NCBI RefSeq assembly: GCF_009834565.1
Contig: NZ_CP019428.1
Span: 5,084,001 to 5,148,000, forward strand
Direction: 5' to 3'
Source of the DNA: Pseudomonas sp. R76
GTDB taxonomy: Bacteria > Pseudomonadota > Gammaproteobacteria > Pseudomonadales > Pseudomonadaceae
DNA: 64,000 nt
In this document: positions 14,278 to 23,928 of the stretch, piece by piece
How the letters are laid out: each line of letters begins with the position of its first letter
Numbering within the stretch: position 1 is the stretch's first letter
Position numbers and translations under genes: made by a program
Notes under the pieces: generated by a model
The model's input: the letters and a program-made list of their open reading frames with translations, nothing else
Database searches by the model: none
What the model was told of the DNA's origin: nothing

Positions 14278-16023
14278 ATGAACAAAGTGTTCCGCGATTA
14301 CCTGCCAGCATCCACATTGCGCTTGCTGCCCAACCGCTGGGACTTGGTCGCCCTGCCTTTGGTGATTGGCTTTCTACTGTTTTTCTCGATCACCGCCCGT
14401 GAAACCTGGGCGCCCATTGCCACGCTACAGAGTGAAGTGATCTCCCTTGACCCGGCCAACCTGCCGGAGTACGCGTTGCGCACCACCCTGCGCATGCTCG
14501 CGGCGATGGTCGCAGCGTTGGTGTTCACCCTGTTGTACGGCACCCTGGCGGCCAAAAGCCGGCGCGCCGAGAAACTGCTGGTGCCGGTGCTCGACATCCT
14601 GCAATCGGTGCCGGTGCTCGGTTACATCTCTTTTACCGTGACGTTTTTCCTGTTGCTGTTCCCGGGGCGCGTGCTGGGTGCCGAGTTCGCGGCGATCTTT
14701 GCGATCTTCACCAGCCAGGCCTGGAACATGACGTTCAGCTTCTACCAGTCGCTGCGCATGCTGCCCCATGACCTGGTGGAAGTGTCGACCAACCTGCGGC
14801 TGTCCGGCTGGCAAAAGTTCTGGAAGCTCGACGTGCCCTTCGCCATGCCTGGGCTGGTGTGGAACATGATGATGAGCATGTCCGGCGGCTGGTTTTTTGT
14901 GGTCGCTTCCGAAGCCATCACCGTCGGCGACAAGACCATCACCCTGCCGGGCGTGGGTTCGTACCTGGCCCTGGCGATTGCCCAGAAAGACCTGCACGCC
15001 GTGGGCTACGTGATCCTGGCGATGATTGTGGTCATCCTTATGTACGACCAGTTCCTGTTCCGCCCACTGGTAGCCTGGGCCGACAAGTTCCGCATGGAAA
15101 CCACCGCCTCCCAGGGCGCCGCGCCGCAATCCTGGGTGCTCAACCTGATCCAGCGCACCCGCGTGGTCCAGCGTATGCTGCGCCCGATTACCCGTTCCTT
15201 CAGCCGTATCGGCAACAAGCGTTTCAGCCTCGCGGGCGGTGCGCTCAAGGCCTTGCCGGCAGAAACACCGCAAACCTCAAAAGTGATCGATTGGGTGTGG
15301 GGCACACTCATCGCGCTGCTGGCCGCGTATGCGCTGTATCACATCGTGCAGTACGTCGGCACCGAAGTGACCTTTGCCGAGGTCGGCCACGTGTTTTTGC
15401 TGGGATTCATCACGCTGCTGCGGGTAACCGGGCTGATCTTGATCGCTTCGCTGATCTGGGTGCCGCTGGGCGTGATGATCGGCCTGCGCCCCGCCCTGGC
15501 GGAAAAAATCCAGCCGCTGGCGCAGTTCCTTGCGGCGTTCCCGGCGAACCTGCTGTTCCCGGTATTCGTCATCGTGATCCTGCATTACAAGCTCAACCCG
15601 GATATCTGGCTGAGCCCGTTGATCGTGCTGGGCACCCAGTGGTACATCCTGTTCAACGTGATCGCCGGGGCCAGCGCGTTTCCCAATGACTTCAAGGAAG
15701 CCGCCGCCAACTTCCGCATTCGCGGCTGGCTGTGGTGGCGCAAGGTGATGCTGCCGGGGATCTTCCCGTACTACGTCACTGGTGCCATTACCGCCTCGGG
15801 CGGCGCGTGGAACGCCAGTATCGTGTCCGAGTACGTGTCCTGGGGCCAGGACAACGTGGTCGCCCACGGGCTCGGCGCCTACATCGCCCAGACCACCGCC
15901 GCCGGCGACTTCCCGAAAATCGCCTTGGGCGTGGTGGTGATGTCGATCTTCGTGGTGGCGTTCAACCGCGCGGTCTGGCGACCTATGTACGCCATCGCTG
16001 AAAACAAACTTCGTCTGAATTGA
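14278..16023 (+). CDS. ABC transporter permease, two fused permease halves (NitT/TauT type)
   Basis: This 581-residue membrane protein contains two binding-protein-dependent permease domains in tandem, about 55-270 and 350-575. Each has about five to six helices and the cytoplasmic EAA loop contacting the ATPase: EVSTNLRLSGWQKFWKLDVPFAMPG in the first and EAAANFRIRGWLWWRKVMLPGIFP in the second. In related systems the two halves are usually separate subunits. The family imports small anions and organosulfonates, nitrate, bicarbonate or similar; the substrate here is not evident. The stop overlaps the start region of the ATPase gene. No periplasmic binding protein gene is adjacent. Confidence 0.88.
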   Translation: MNKVFRDYLPASTLRLLPNRWDLVALPLVIGFLLFFSITARETWAPIATLQSEVISLDPANLPEYALRTTLRMLAAMVAALVFTLLYGTLAAKSRRAEKLLVPVLDILQSVPVLGYISFTVTFFLLLFPGRVLGAEFAAIFAIFTSQAWNMTFSFYQSLRMLPHDLVEVSTNLRLSGWQKFWKLDVPFAMPGLVWNMMMSMSGGWFFVVASEAITVGDKTITLPGVGSYLALAIAQKDLHAVGYVILAMIVVILMYDQFLFRPLVAWADKFRMETTASQGAAPQSWVLNLIQRTRVVQRMLRPITRSFSRIGNKRFSLAGGALKALPAETPQTSKVIDWVWGTLIALLAAYALYHIVQYVGTEVTFAEVGHVFLLGFITLLRVTGLILIASLIWVPLGVMIGLRPALAEKIQPLAQFLAAFPANLLFPVFVIVILHYKLNPDIWLSPLIVLGTQWYILFNVIAGASAFPNDFKEAAANFRIRGWLWWRKVMLPGIFPYYVTGAITASGGAWNASIVSEYVSWGQDNVVAHGLGAYIAQTTAAGDFPKIALGVVVMSIFVVAFNRAVWRPMYAIAENKLRLN

Positions 16024-16037
16024 TGGGATTCGCTGTG

Positions 16038-17357
16038 ATGAATACCTCTACCGAACACGCTGCCGACACCCCGGAAATCTACTCGCTGAAAAACGTCAAC
16101 CGGGTTTTCGGCAAAGGCAAAGACGAGCTGCAAGTGCTCAGCGGCGTAGACCTGAGCCTGCATGAAGGCGAGATCGTCGGCATGCTCGGCCGCTCAGGCT
16201 CGGGCAAGTCTACGCTGCTGCGCATCATCGCCGGGCTGATCCAGCCGTCGTCGGGCGACGTGCGCTACAACGGCGCGCCGCTCAACGGCCCGGCGGAAGG
16301 CGTGGCCATGGTGTTCCAGACCTTTGCGCTGTTCCCCTGGCTGACCGTGCTGGAAAACGTTGAAGCCGGCCTGCAAGCCTTGCAGGTCGAGCGCAAGGAA
16401 AGCCGCCGCCGCGCCCTGGCCGCCATCGACCTGATCGGCCTGGACGGCTTTGAAAACGCCTACCCGCGCGAGTTGTCCGGCGGCATGCGCCAGCGCGTGG
16501 GCTTTGCCCGTGGCCTGGTGGTCAACCCGACCTTGCTGCTGATGGACGAGCCCTTCTCGGCCCTCGACGTGCTCACCGCCGAAACCCTGCGTACCGACTT
16601 GCTGGACTTGTGGAGCGGCAAACAGCTGCCGATCAAGTCGATCCTGATCGTGACCCACAACATCGAAGAAGCGGTATTGATGTGCGACCGCATTCTGGTG
16701 TTGTCGTCCAACCCTGGCCGCGTGGTCGCCGAAATCAAAGTGCCGTTTGCGCACCCGCGCAACCGCCTGGACCCGACTTTCAGGCAAATGGTCGATGACA
16801 TCTACGCGCTGATGACCGACCGGCGCAGCGCCGATGCCAAAGGCATACCCGAGCTGAAAATGGGCAGCCTGTTGCCGGAAGTGTCCACCAACTTGATGGC
16901 CGGCCTGATCGAAACCCTGGCCGCCGAGCCTTACAACGGCCACGCCGGTTTGCCGACCGTGGCCGAGCGACGCTTGCTGGAAGTCGACGACCTGTTCCCG
17001 GTGGCCGAGATGCTTGAGCATTTGGGTTTCGCCGAACTCAAGGGCGCCGACATCACCCTCACCGACGCCGGCAAACTGTTTGCCGACTATGGCACCCAGG
17101 AACGCAAAACGCTGTTTGCCGAGCATTTGATCCGCCACGTGCCGCTGGCCGCGCGCATCCATCAGGTGTTGCTGGAACGCAGCGGGCACCGGGCGCCACG
17201 GGTGCGTTTCGAGCAGGAGCTGGAAGACTCGATGACCGAAGCCTTTGTCGAAAAAACCCTGGAAAGCGTGGTGGCGTGGGGGCGCTATGCGGAGATTTTC
17301 TCCTATGACGACCACACCGAAACATTCAGCCTGGATGATGTGGAAGGCAGTATGTAA
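16038..17357 (+). CDS. ABC transporter ATP-binding protein with C-terminal AAA-associated domain
   Basis: The 439-residue protein has a complete ABC ATPase at about 10-255: Walker A GRSGSGKST, Q-loop FQTFALFPW, signature LSGGMRQRV, Walker B LLLMDEPFSALD and the H-loop HNIEEA. A further 180 residues (YALMTDRR to the end) form the AAA-associated C-terminal domain found in a subset of NitT/TauT-type ATPases, which may sense ligand or regulate transport. ATG 16038 is preferred over ATG 16023, which has no ribosome-binding site. It works with the fused permease immediately upstream. Confidence 0.88.
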   Translation: MNTSTEHAADTPEIYSLKNVNRVFGKGKDELQVLSGVDLSLHEGEIVGMLGRSGSGKSTLLRIIAGLIQPSSGDVRYNGAPLNGPAEGVAMVFQTFALFPWLTVLENVEAGLQALQVERKESRRRALAAIDLIGLDGFENAYPRELSGGMRQRVGFARGLVVNPTLLLMDEPFSALDVLTAETLRTDLLDLWSGKQLPIKSILIVTHNIEEAVLMCDRILVLSSNPGRVVAEIKVPFAHPRNRLDPTFRQMVDDIYALMTDRRSADAKGIPELKMGSLLPEVSTNLMAGLIETLAAEPYNGHAGLPTVAERRLLEVDDLFPVAEMLEHLGFAELKGADITLTDAGKLFADYGTQERKTLFAEHLIRHVPLAARIHQVLLERSGHRAPRVRFEQELEDSMTEAFVEKTLESVVAWGRYAEIFSYDDHTETFSLDDVEGSM

Positions 17358-17380
17358 GCCCGACTGAACAACACAAAAAA

Positions 17381-17500
17381 GTGTGGGAGCTGGCTTGTGT
17401 GGGAGCTGGCTTGCCTGCGATGGCATCACCTCGGTTTAACTGCAAAACCGAGGCGCCTGCATCGCGGGCAAGCCCGGCTCCCACAAAAGCCGCTCCCACA
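17381..17500. repeat. REP cluster with a partial 16-bp duplication
   Basis: An inverted REP pair lies between the convergent ABC ATPase and prpD genes. The first arm is preceded by an extra copy of its first 16 bases (GTGTGGGAGCTGGCTT twice in tandem), and an additional half-core follows the second arm. Between the arms is a hairpin, CCTCGGTTT/AAAACCGAGG. Confidence 0.9.
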
Positions 17501-17518
17501 TTGGCTCGGTGGTGTTTG

Positions 17519-19003
17519 TCAGATTACAAATAAGTCCACAAACCGGTTAACCGCCGTGGCCTCAAGTCTTTCCTGATCCTTGCACAGCGCAAAAATCTCC
17601 CCACTGCGCTGCGCGGTAAACCGCGTGGCCAGGTTGGCCTTGAACTTGTCTTCCAGCAAGGGAATGCCATCCACCCGGCGACGGCGATGCCCAATCGGGT
17701 ATTCCACCGCCACCTGCTCGGTGCTGGAGCCATCCTTGAAAAACACCTGCACCGCGTTGGCGATGGAGCGCTTGTCGGCCTCCAGGTATTCGCGGCTGTA
17801 GCGTGGGTCTTCGACGATGACCATCTTCTGGCGCAGCTCATCGATAATCGGGTGAGCCGCGTGAAACTCATCCTCATACTGCTCGGCCACCAAGTTGCCG
17901 AAGGCCAGCGGCACGGCGGTCATGTATTGCAGGCAGTGGTCGCGGTCGGCGGCGTTGGCCAGCGGGCCGACTTTGGAAATGATGCGGATCGCCGACTCGT
18001 GGGTGGTGATCACGATGCGCTCGATCTCATGCAGGCGCTCCTTGACCTGCGGGTGCAACGTCACCGCCGCTTCGCAGGCAGTTTGCGCATGGAACTCGGC
18101 CGGGAAACTGATCTTGAACAGCACGTTTTCCATCACGTAGGTGCCGTAGGGCTGGGACAGGCTGAACGCGCGCTTGTCTTCAGGCTTGAGTGCCAGGTCC
18201 TTGTTGGTGTGGCTGAACAGTACGTCATAAAACCCCCACTGCGGCGCGCTCAACACACCCGGAATGCCCATCTCGCCGCGCATAGCGATATCGGCCAGAC
18301 GCACGCCCCGACTTGACGCATCGCCCGCCGCCCAGGATTTGCGCGAGCCGGCGTTCGGTGCGTGGCGATACGTGCGCAGCGCCTGGCCATCGACAAACGC
18401 GTGGGACAAGGCTGCGAGCAGCTGCTCACGGTTGGCGCCCATCAGTTTGGCGGTCACCGCCGTGGAGGCGACTTTCACCAGCAGCACATGGTCAAGGCCG
18501 ACACGGTTGAAGGCGTTTTCCAGGGCAATCACGCCCTGGATTTCATGGGCCAAGATCATCGCTTCGAGCACGGCGCGCACGGTCAACGGCGCGTCGCCAT
18601 TGGCCAGGCGTTTTTGCGAAAGGTGGTCAGCCACGGCGAGGATGCCGCCGAGGTTGTCGGATGGGTGGCCCCATTCGGCGGCGAGCCAGGTGTCGTTGTA
18701 GTCGAGCCAGCGCACGATGCAGCCAATGTCCCAGGCGGCTTTGACCGGGTCCAGGCGGAACGACGTGCCAGGCACTCGCGCGCCGAACGGGACGACAGTG
18801 CCCTCCACGATTGGCCCCAGGTGCTTGGTGCACTCGGGGAAGCGCAGGGCCAACAGGCCACAGCCGAGGGTGTCCATCAGGCAGTTGCGCGCGGTGTCCA
18901 AGGCGGCCTGGGACTCGATGCAGTAATTGAGGACGTAATCGGCAATGTCCTGCAGGACCTGATCGTAGTCCGGGCGATTGTTCTGGTCGACGTTGGCGCT
19001 CAT
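17519..19003 (-). CDS. prpD: 2-methylcitrate dehydratase PrpD
   Basis: The protein has 494 residues and belongs to the MmgE/PrpD family, with [24 protein letters not shown] and [21 protein letters not shown]. It removes water from 2-methylcitrate in the 2-methylcitrate cycle. In genomes that also carry acnD and prpF, AcnD plus PrpF can supply this activity, so prpD is partly redundant. It is the last gene of the prp operon here, separated from prpF by a REP pair. ATG 19003 starts the usual family N-terminus ([17 protein letters not shown]) and has GGAGA upstream; an upstream extension through the REP region is not coding. Confidence 0.95.
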   Translation of the reverse strand: MSANVDQNNRPDYDQVLQDIADYVLNYCIESQAALDTARNCLMDTLGCGLLALRFPECTKHLGPIVEGTVVPFGARVPGTSFRLDPVKAAWDIGCIVRWLDYNDTWLAAEWGHPSDNLGGILAVADHLSQKRLANGDAPLTVRAVLEAMILAHEIQGVIALENAFNRVGLDHVLLVKVASTAVTAKLMGANREQLLAALSHAFVDGQALRTYRHAPNAGSRKSWAAGDASSRGVRLADIAMRGEMGIPGVLSAPQWGFYDVLFSHTNKDLALKPEDKRAFSLSQPYGTYVMENVLFKISFPAEFHAQTACEAAVTLHPQVKERLHEIERIVITTHESAIRIISKVGPLANAADRDHCLQYMTAVPLAFGNLVAEQYEDEFHAAHPIIDELRQKMVIVEDPRYSREYLEADKRSIANAVQVFFKDGSSTEQVAVEYPIGHRRRRVDGIPLLEDKFKANLATRFTAQRSGEIFALCKDQERLEATAVNRFVDLFVI

Positions 19004-19095
19004 GGCAGTTCTCCAAAAAGGGTTGGGGTTAGTCCTCGGGCTTACGGTTGTTAGAGAGCAGATCTTGGACGCCTGCCTTGAAATAGAAGACCACC

Positions 19096-19183
19096 TGTGG
19101 GAGCGGGCTTGCCCGCGATGGCGGTGGTTCAGCAAATGAACGGTTACTGATAGACCGCTATCGCGGGCAAGCCCGCTCCCACA
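19096..19183. repeat. REP pair between prpF and prpD
   Basis: This is an inverted pair of the GTGGGAGCGGGCTTGCCCGC variant. It sits inside the prp operon and may stabilise or uncouple mRNA segments. Confidence 0.9.
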
Positions 19184-19217
19184 CAGCCCCTCTCCCACAG
19201 GGGTTCGGTGCAAGGTG

Positions 19218-20408
19218 TTAGAAAGCGTCGCCGGGCACGCGCACGAAGCCTTCCATCAACACCCGCGCGCTGCGGCTCATGATGGCTTTCTTAACGACCC
19301 ATTCGCCGTTCACCTGGGTCGCCTCGGCGCCCACACGCAAGGTGCCGGACGGGTGCCCGAACCGCACCGCATTACGCTCAACACCACCCGCCGCCAGGTT
19401 GACCAAGGTGCCGGAAATCGCCGCCGCCGTGCCAATCGCCACCGCCGCCGTGCCCATCATCGCGTGGTGCAGCTTGCCCATGGACAGCGCGCGCACGAGC
19501 AAATCCACATCGGCGGCCTTGATCGCCTTGCCGCTGGACGCCACGTAATCCGCAGGCTTGGCCACAAACGCCACCTTCGGCGTGTGCTGGCGCTGGGCGG
19601 CTTCGTCCAGATGTTTGATCAAGCCCATGCGCAAGGCGCCGTAAGCGCGCACGGTTTCAAACATTGCCAGGGCTTTCGGGTCGCTGTTGATCGCGCCTTG
19701 CAGCTCGGTGCCGGTGTAGCCGAGGTCTTCGGCGTTGATGAAAATCGTCGGGATGCCGGCGTTGATCAGCGTCGCCTTGAAGGTGCCGACACCGGGCACT
19801 TCGAGGTCGTCGACCAGGTTGCCGGTGGGGAACATCGAGCCACCGCCGCCCTCTTCCTCCGCCGCCGGGTCCATGAACTCCAGTTGCACTTCGGCGGCCG
19901 GGAAGGTCACGCCGTCGAGTTCGAAGTCACCGGTTTCCTGCACCGCGCCGTCAGTGATCGGCACGTGGGCAATGATGGTCTTGCCGATATTGGCCTGCCA
20001 CACCCGCACCACGGCCACGCCGTTGCGGGGCACGCGGGCGGGGTCGACCAGCCCGGCGCTGATAGCGAACGAACCGACCGCCGCCGACAAGTTGCCGCAG
20101 TTGCCGCTCCAGTCGACAAAAGGCTTGTCGATGGACACCTGGCCAAACAGATAGTCCACGTCGTGGTCGGCGCGGGTGCTCTTGGCCAGGATCACCGTTT
20201 TGCTGGTGCTCGAAGTGGCGCCGCCCATGCCGTCGATTTGCTTGTCGTAGGGATCGGGGCTGCCGATCACCCGCAACAGCAAGGCATCGCGCGTGGCGCC
20301 GGGCACCTGCGCCGCTTCGGGCAGGTCCTTGAGGCTGAAAAACACGCCCTTGCTGGTGCCGCCACGCATATAGGTGGCGGGGATCTTGATTTGCGCTGCG
20401 TGTGCCAT
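19218..20408 (-). CDS. prpF: 2-methylaconitate cis-trans isomerase PrpF
   Basis: This 396-residue protein has the diaminopimelate-epimerase-like PrpF fold. Typical segments are [28 protein letters not shown] (catalytic Cys region) and [13 protein letters not shown]. It isomerises the 2-methylaconitate made by AcnD into the isomer that aconitase or AcnD rehydrates to 2-methylisocitrate. ATG 20408 starts the conserved [17 protein letters not shown]. It lies 10 bp downstream of acnD in the operon. Confidence 0.96.
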   Translation of the reverse strand: MAHAAQIKIPATYMRGGTSKGVFFSLKDLPEAAQVPGATRDALLLRVIGSPDPYDKQIDGMGGATSSTSKTVILAKSTRADHDVDYLFGQVSIDKPFVDWSGNCGNLSAAVGSFAISAGLVDPARVPRNGVAVVRVWQANIGKTIIAHVPITDGAVQETGDFELDGVTFPAAEVQLEFMDPAAEEEGGGGSMFPTGNLVDDLEVPGVGTFKATLINAGIPTIFINAEDLGYTGTELQGAINSDPKALAMFETVRAYGALRMGLIKHLDEAAQRQHTPKVAFVAKPADYVASSGKAIKAADVDLLVRALSMGKLHHAMMGTAAVAIGTAAAISGTLVNLAAGGVERNAVRFGHPSGTLRVGAEATQVNGEWVVKKAIMSRSARVLMEGFVRVPGDAF

Positions 20409-20418
20409 GGTTATCCCC

Positions 20419-23013
20419 TTAAGCGGTCGCCGCCGATTCCAGGAAGTCCTGGGCAAAACGTTGCAACACGCCGCCGGCCTCGTAGATCGACACTTCTTCG
20501 GCGGTGTCCAGGCGGCAGGTCACCGGCACGTCGACACGTTCGCCATTTTTGCGGTTGATCACCAACGTCAGCTGCGCGCGCGGGGTGCGCTGGCCGACCA
20601 CGTCATAGGTTTCGCTGCCGTCGATGTTCAGGGTGTGGCGGTCGGTGCCCGGCAGGAACTCCAGCGGCAACACGCCCATGCCCACCAAGTTGGTGCGGTG
20701 GATACGCTCGAAGCCTTCGGCGGCAATCGCTTCCACACCCGCCAGGCGCACACCTTTGGCCGCCCAGTCGCGGGACGAACCCTGGCCGTAGTCGGCGCCG
20801 GCAATGATGATCAGCGGCTGCTTGCGCTCCATGTAGGTTTCGATGGCTTCCCACATCCGCGTGACCTGGCCTTCCGGCTCGATCCGCGCCAGCGAACCCT
20901 GCTTGACCTTGCCGTTTTCCTGGACCATTTCGTTGAACAGTTTCGGGTTGGCAAAGGTCGCGCGCTGCGCGGTCAGGTGGTCGCCGCGGTGAGTCGCGTA
21001 GGAGTTGAAGTCGACTTCCGGCAAGCCCATTTTCGCCAGGTATTCACCGGCGGCGCTGTCGAGCATGATCGCGTTGGACGGCGACAGGTGGTCGGTGGTG
21101 ATGTTGTCCGGCAGCACGGCCAGCGGGCGCATGCCCTTGAGCGGCCGCGCACCGGCCAGCGCGCCTTCCCAATACGGCGGGCGACGAATGTAGGTGCTTT
21201 GCGGGCGCCAGTCGTACAGCGGCGCGACTTTGGGGCCGGTGTCTTCGTGGATCGCGAACATCGGGATATAGACGGCGCGGAACTGCTCCGGCTTGACCGA
21301 GGCCTTGACCACCGCGTCGATTTCTTCATCGCTCGGCCAGATGTCTTGCAGGCGGATTTCCTTGCCATTGGCGTCGAGGCCGAGCACGTCCTTTTCAATG
21401 TCGAAACGGATGGTGCCCGCAATCGCGTAAGCCACCACCAACGGCGGCGAAGCCAGGAACGCTTGCTTGGCGTACGGGTGAATGCGCCCGTCGAAGTTGC
21501 GGTTACCCGACAGCACGGCGGTGGCGTACAGGTCGCGGTCGATGATTTCTTGCTGGATGACCGGGTCGAGTGCGCCGGACATGCCATTGCAGGTGGTGCA
21601 GGCGAACGCCACCACGCCGAAGCCGAGTTTTTCCAACTCGTGGCCCAGGCCCGCGTCCTCCAGGTACATGGCCACGGTTTTCGAACCCGGTGCCAGCGAG
21701 GATTTGACCCACGGTTTGCGCGTCAGCCCCAACTTGTTGGCGTTACGCGCCAGCAGGCCGGCAGCAATCACGTTGCGCGGGTTGCTGGTGTTGGTGCAAC
21801 TGGTGATGGCGGCGATGATCACCGCGCCGTCGGGCATTTGCCCCGGCACTTCATCCCACTGGCCGGAGATGCCCTTGGCCGCCAGGTCGCTGGTGGCCAC
21901 GCGCGCGTGCGGGTTGCTCGGCCCCGCCATATTGCGCACCACGCTGGACAGGTCGAAGGTCAGGCCGCGCTCGTATTGCGCGCCTTTCAGGTCATCCGCC
22001 CACAGGCCGGTGTGGCGTGCGTACTGTTCGACCAGGGTGACTTGTTCGTCTTCGCGGCCGGTGAGTTTCAGGTAGGCGATGGTCTGCTGGTCGATGTAGA
22101 ACATCGCCGCCGTGGCGCCGTATTCCGGGGCCATGTTGGAGATGGTCGCGCGGTCGCCCAAGGTCAGCTTGGAGGCGCCTTCGCCGAAGAATTCCAGCCA
22201 CGCGCCGACCACTTTTTGTTTACGCAGGAACTCGGTGAGCGCCAGTACCATGTCGGTGGCGGTGATGCCGGGCAGCAACTTGCCGGTGAGCTCCACGCCG
22301 ATGATTTCCGGCAGGCGCATCCACGACGCGCGGCCGAGCATCACGCTCTCGGCTTCGAGGCCGCCGACGCCGATGGCGATCACACCCAGGGCGTCCACAT
22401 GTGGCGTATGGCTGTCGGTGCCGACGCAGGTGTCAGGGAAGGCCACGCCGTCGCGCACCTGGATCACCGGGGACATTTTCTCCAGGTTGATCTGGTGCAT
22501 GATGCCGTTGCCGGGCGGGATCACGTCGACGTTTTTGAAGGCCTTTTTGGTCCACTCGATAAAGTGGAAACGGTCTTCGTTGCGGCGGTCTTCAATAGCG
22601 CGGTTTTTCTCGAACGCGTCCGGATCAAAACCACCGGCTTCGACGGCCAGGGAGTGGTCTACGATAAGTTGGGTCGGCACCACCGGGTTGACCTGGGCCG
22701 GGTCACCGCCTTGCAGGGCGATGGCGTCGCGCAGGCCGGCGAGGTCGACCAGCGCGGTCTGGCCGAGGATGTCGTGGCACACCACGCGCGCCGGGAACCA
22801 CGGGAAGTCGAGGTCGCGCTTGCGTTCGATCAGTTGGCTCAGCGAGGCGTTGAGGGTGGCCGGGTCGCAACGGCGCACGAGGTTTTCCGCGAGCACGCGC
22901 GAGGTGTACGGCAAGGTGGCGTAGGCGCCGGGAGTGATTGCGTCGACAGCCGCACGGGCGTCGAAGAAATCCAGGCGGCTGCCGGGGAGCGATTTGCGAA
23001 ATTCAGTGTTCAT
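20419..23013 (-). CDS. acnD: Fe/S-dependent 2-methylisocitrate dehydratase AcnD
   Basis: The enzyme is full length at 864 residues and related to aconitase A. Substrate and Fe-S segments are present: FPDTCVGTDSHTPHVD, the cluster cysteines in ITSCTNTSNP and ACTTCNGMSG, and the swivel-domain DYGQGSSRDWAAKG. It dehydrates 2-methylcitrate to 2-methylaconitate and works with PrpF. The first 140 codons and the upstream intergenic DNA are duplicated just upstream (23263-23928), but this copy is intact. In the prp operon it is now separated from prpC by the chimeric fragment and two REP pairs, which could reduce its expression relative to prpC. Confidence 0.96.
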   Translation of the reverse strand: MNTEFRKSLPGSRLDFFDARAAVDAITPGAYATLPYTSRVLAENLVRRCDPATLNASLSQLIERKRDLDFPWFPARVVCHDILGQTALVDLAGLRDAIALQGGDPAQVNPVVPTQLIVDHSLAVEAGGFDPDAFEKNRAIEDRRNEDRFHFIEWTKKAFKNVDVIPPGNGIMHQINLEKMSPVIQVRDGVAFPDTCVGTDSHTPHVDALGVIAIGVGGLEAESVMLGRASWMRLPEIIGVELTGKLLPGITATDMVLALTEFLRKQKVVGAWLEFFGEGASKLTLGDRATISNMAPEYGATAAMFYIDQQTIAYLKLTGREDEQVTLVEQYARHTGLWADDLKGAQYERGLTFDLSSVVRNMAGPSNPHARVATSDLAAKGISGQWDEVPGQMPDGAVIIAAITSCTNTSNPRNVIAAGLLARNANKLGLTRKPWVKSSLAPGSKTVAMYLEDAGLGHELEKLGFGVVAFACTTCNGMSGALDPVIQQEIIDRDLYATAVLSGNRNFDGRIHPYAKQAFLASPPLVVAYAIAGTIRFDIEKDVLGLDANGKEIRLQDIWPSDEEIDAVVKASVKPEQFRAVYIPMFAIHEDTGPKVAPLYDWRPQSTYIRRPPYWEGALAGARPLKGMRPLAVLPDNITTDHLSPSNAIMLDSAAGEYLAKMGLPEVDFNSYATHRGDHLTAQRATFANPKLFNEMVQENGKVKQGSLARIEPEGQVTRMWEAIETYMERKQPLIIIAGADYGQGSSRDWAAKGVRLAGVEAIAAEGFERIHRTNLVGMGVLPLEFLPGTDRHTLNIDGSETYDVVGQRTPRAQLTLVINRKNGERVDVPVTCRLDTAEEVSIYEAGGVLQRFAQDFLESAATA

Positions 23014-23262
23014 CGTCAGGACTCGGTCACGGTAGGTTCACAGGGCGAACTGTCGACACTGGCCTGGGTCTCTGTGGGAGCTGGCTTGCCTGCGATGGCT
23101 TCACTGCGGTGTGACAGATACACCCAGGTGATGCAATCGCAGGCAAGCCAGCTCCCACAGAAAAGCACATTGGCCAGTGTGCTCAGCTCATCCCACTCAG
23201 CGACGTTCGATTGGCACGAACTTGCGCTGTTCTACGCCGATGTACTCGGCGCTTGGACGGAT
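22597..23262. repeat. Tandem duplication, unit 1 (666 bp)
   Basis: This unit runs from inside acnD (codon about 140) through the acnD start, the acnD-prpC intergenic region with its REP pair, and the last 20 codons plus stop of prpC. It is repeated immediately at 23263-23928 with one difference that I can see (G at 22836, T at 23502). The junctions share only the dinucleotide AT. Confidence 0.95.
23073..23160. repeat. REP pair, first duplicated copy
   Basis: Inverted REP pair of the GTGGGAGCTGGCTTGCC type between acnD and the chimeric frame. It is identical to the one at 23739-23826 because both lie within the 666-bp duplication. Confidence 0.9.
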
Positions 23263-23679
23263 AGCGCGGTTTTTCTCGAACGCGTCCGGATCAAAACCAC
23301 CGGCTTCGACGGCCAGGGAGTGGTCTACGATAAGTTGGGTCGGCACCACCGGGTTGACCTGGGCCGGGTCACCGCCTTGCAGGGCGATGGCGTCGCGCAG
23401 GCCGGCGAGGTCGACCAGCGCGGTCTGGCCGAGGATGTCGTGGCACACCACGCGCGCCGGGAACCACGGGAAGTCGAGGTCGCGCTTGCGTTCGATCAGT
23501 TTGCTCAGCGAGGCGTTGAGGGTGGCCGGGTCGCAACGGCGCACGAGGTTTTCCGCGAGCACGCGCGAGGTGTACGGCAAGGTGGCGTAGGCGCCGGGAG
23601 TGATTGCGTCGACAGCCGCACGGGCGTCGAAGAAATCCAGGCGGCTGCCGGGGAGCGATTTGCGAAATTCAGTGTTCAT
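23197..23679 (-). pseudogene. Chimeric acnD'-'prpC reading frame created by tandem duplication
   Basis: This is a 160-codon frame. Codons 1-140 repeat the N-terminus of AcnD with a single change (Gln to Lys in NASLSKLIERK). Codons 141-160 are the last 20 residues of PrpC (RPSAEYIGVEQRKFVPIERR), joined in frame. It lacks every Fe-S cysteine and most of the active site, so it cannot be a dehydratase. It keeps the acnD translation start and so may be translated within the prp transcript. It is most simply read as a by-product of the duplication. Confidence 0.9.
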
Positions 23680-23928
23680 CGTCAGGACTCGGTCACGGTA
23701 GGTTCACAGGGCGAACTGTCGACACTGGCCTGGGTCTCTGTGGGAGCTGGCTTGCCTGCGATGGCTTCACTGCGGTGTGACAGATACACCCAGGTGATGC
23801 AATCGCAGGCAAGCCAGCTCCCACAGAAAAGCACATTGGCCAGTGTGCTCAGCTCATCCCACTCAGCGACGTTCGATTGGCACGAACTTGCGCTGTTCTA
23901 CGCCGATGTACTCGGCGCTTGGACGGAT
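23263..23928. repeat. Tandem duplication, unit 2 (666 bp)
   Basis: Direct repeat of 22597-23262. It supplies the true 3' end of prpC and the start of the chimeric frame. The near identity (one mismatch seen in 666 bp) points to a recent event. Confidence 0.95.
23739..23826. repeat. REP pair, second duplicated copy
   Basis: Identical copy of the inverted REP pair at 23073-23160, located between prpC and the chimeric acnD'-'prpC frame. Confidence 0.9.

Noticed and set aside
23205..23220. Sigma-54-like TGGCACG..TTGC sequence
   Set aside because: The spacing between the GG and GC elements is one base short of consensus, and it lies in the 3' coding end of the prpC copy, where it encodes the conserved C-terminus.
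23073..23826. REP pairs as a CRISPR or transposon inverted repeats
   Set aside because: They are inverted rather than direct repeats, with no transposase between them. The second pair is explained by the 666-bp duplication.
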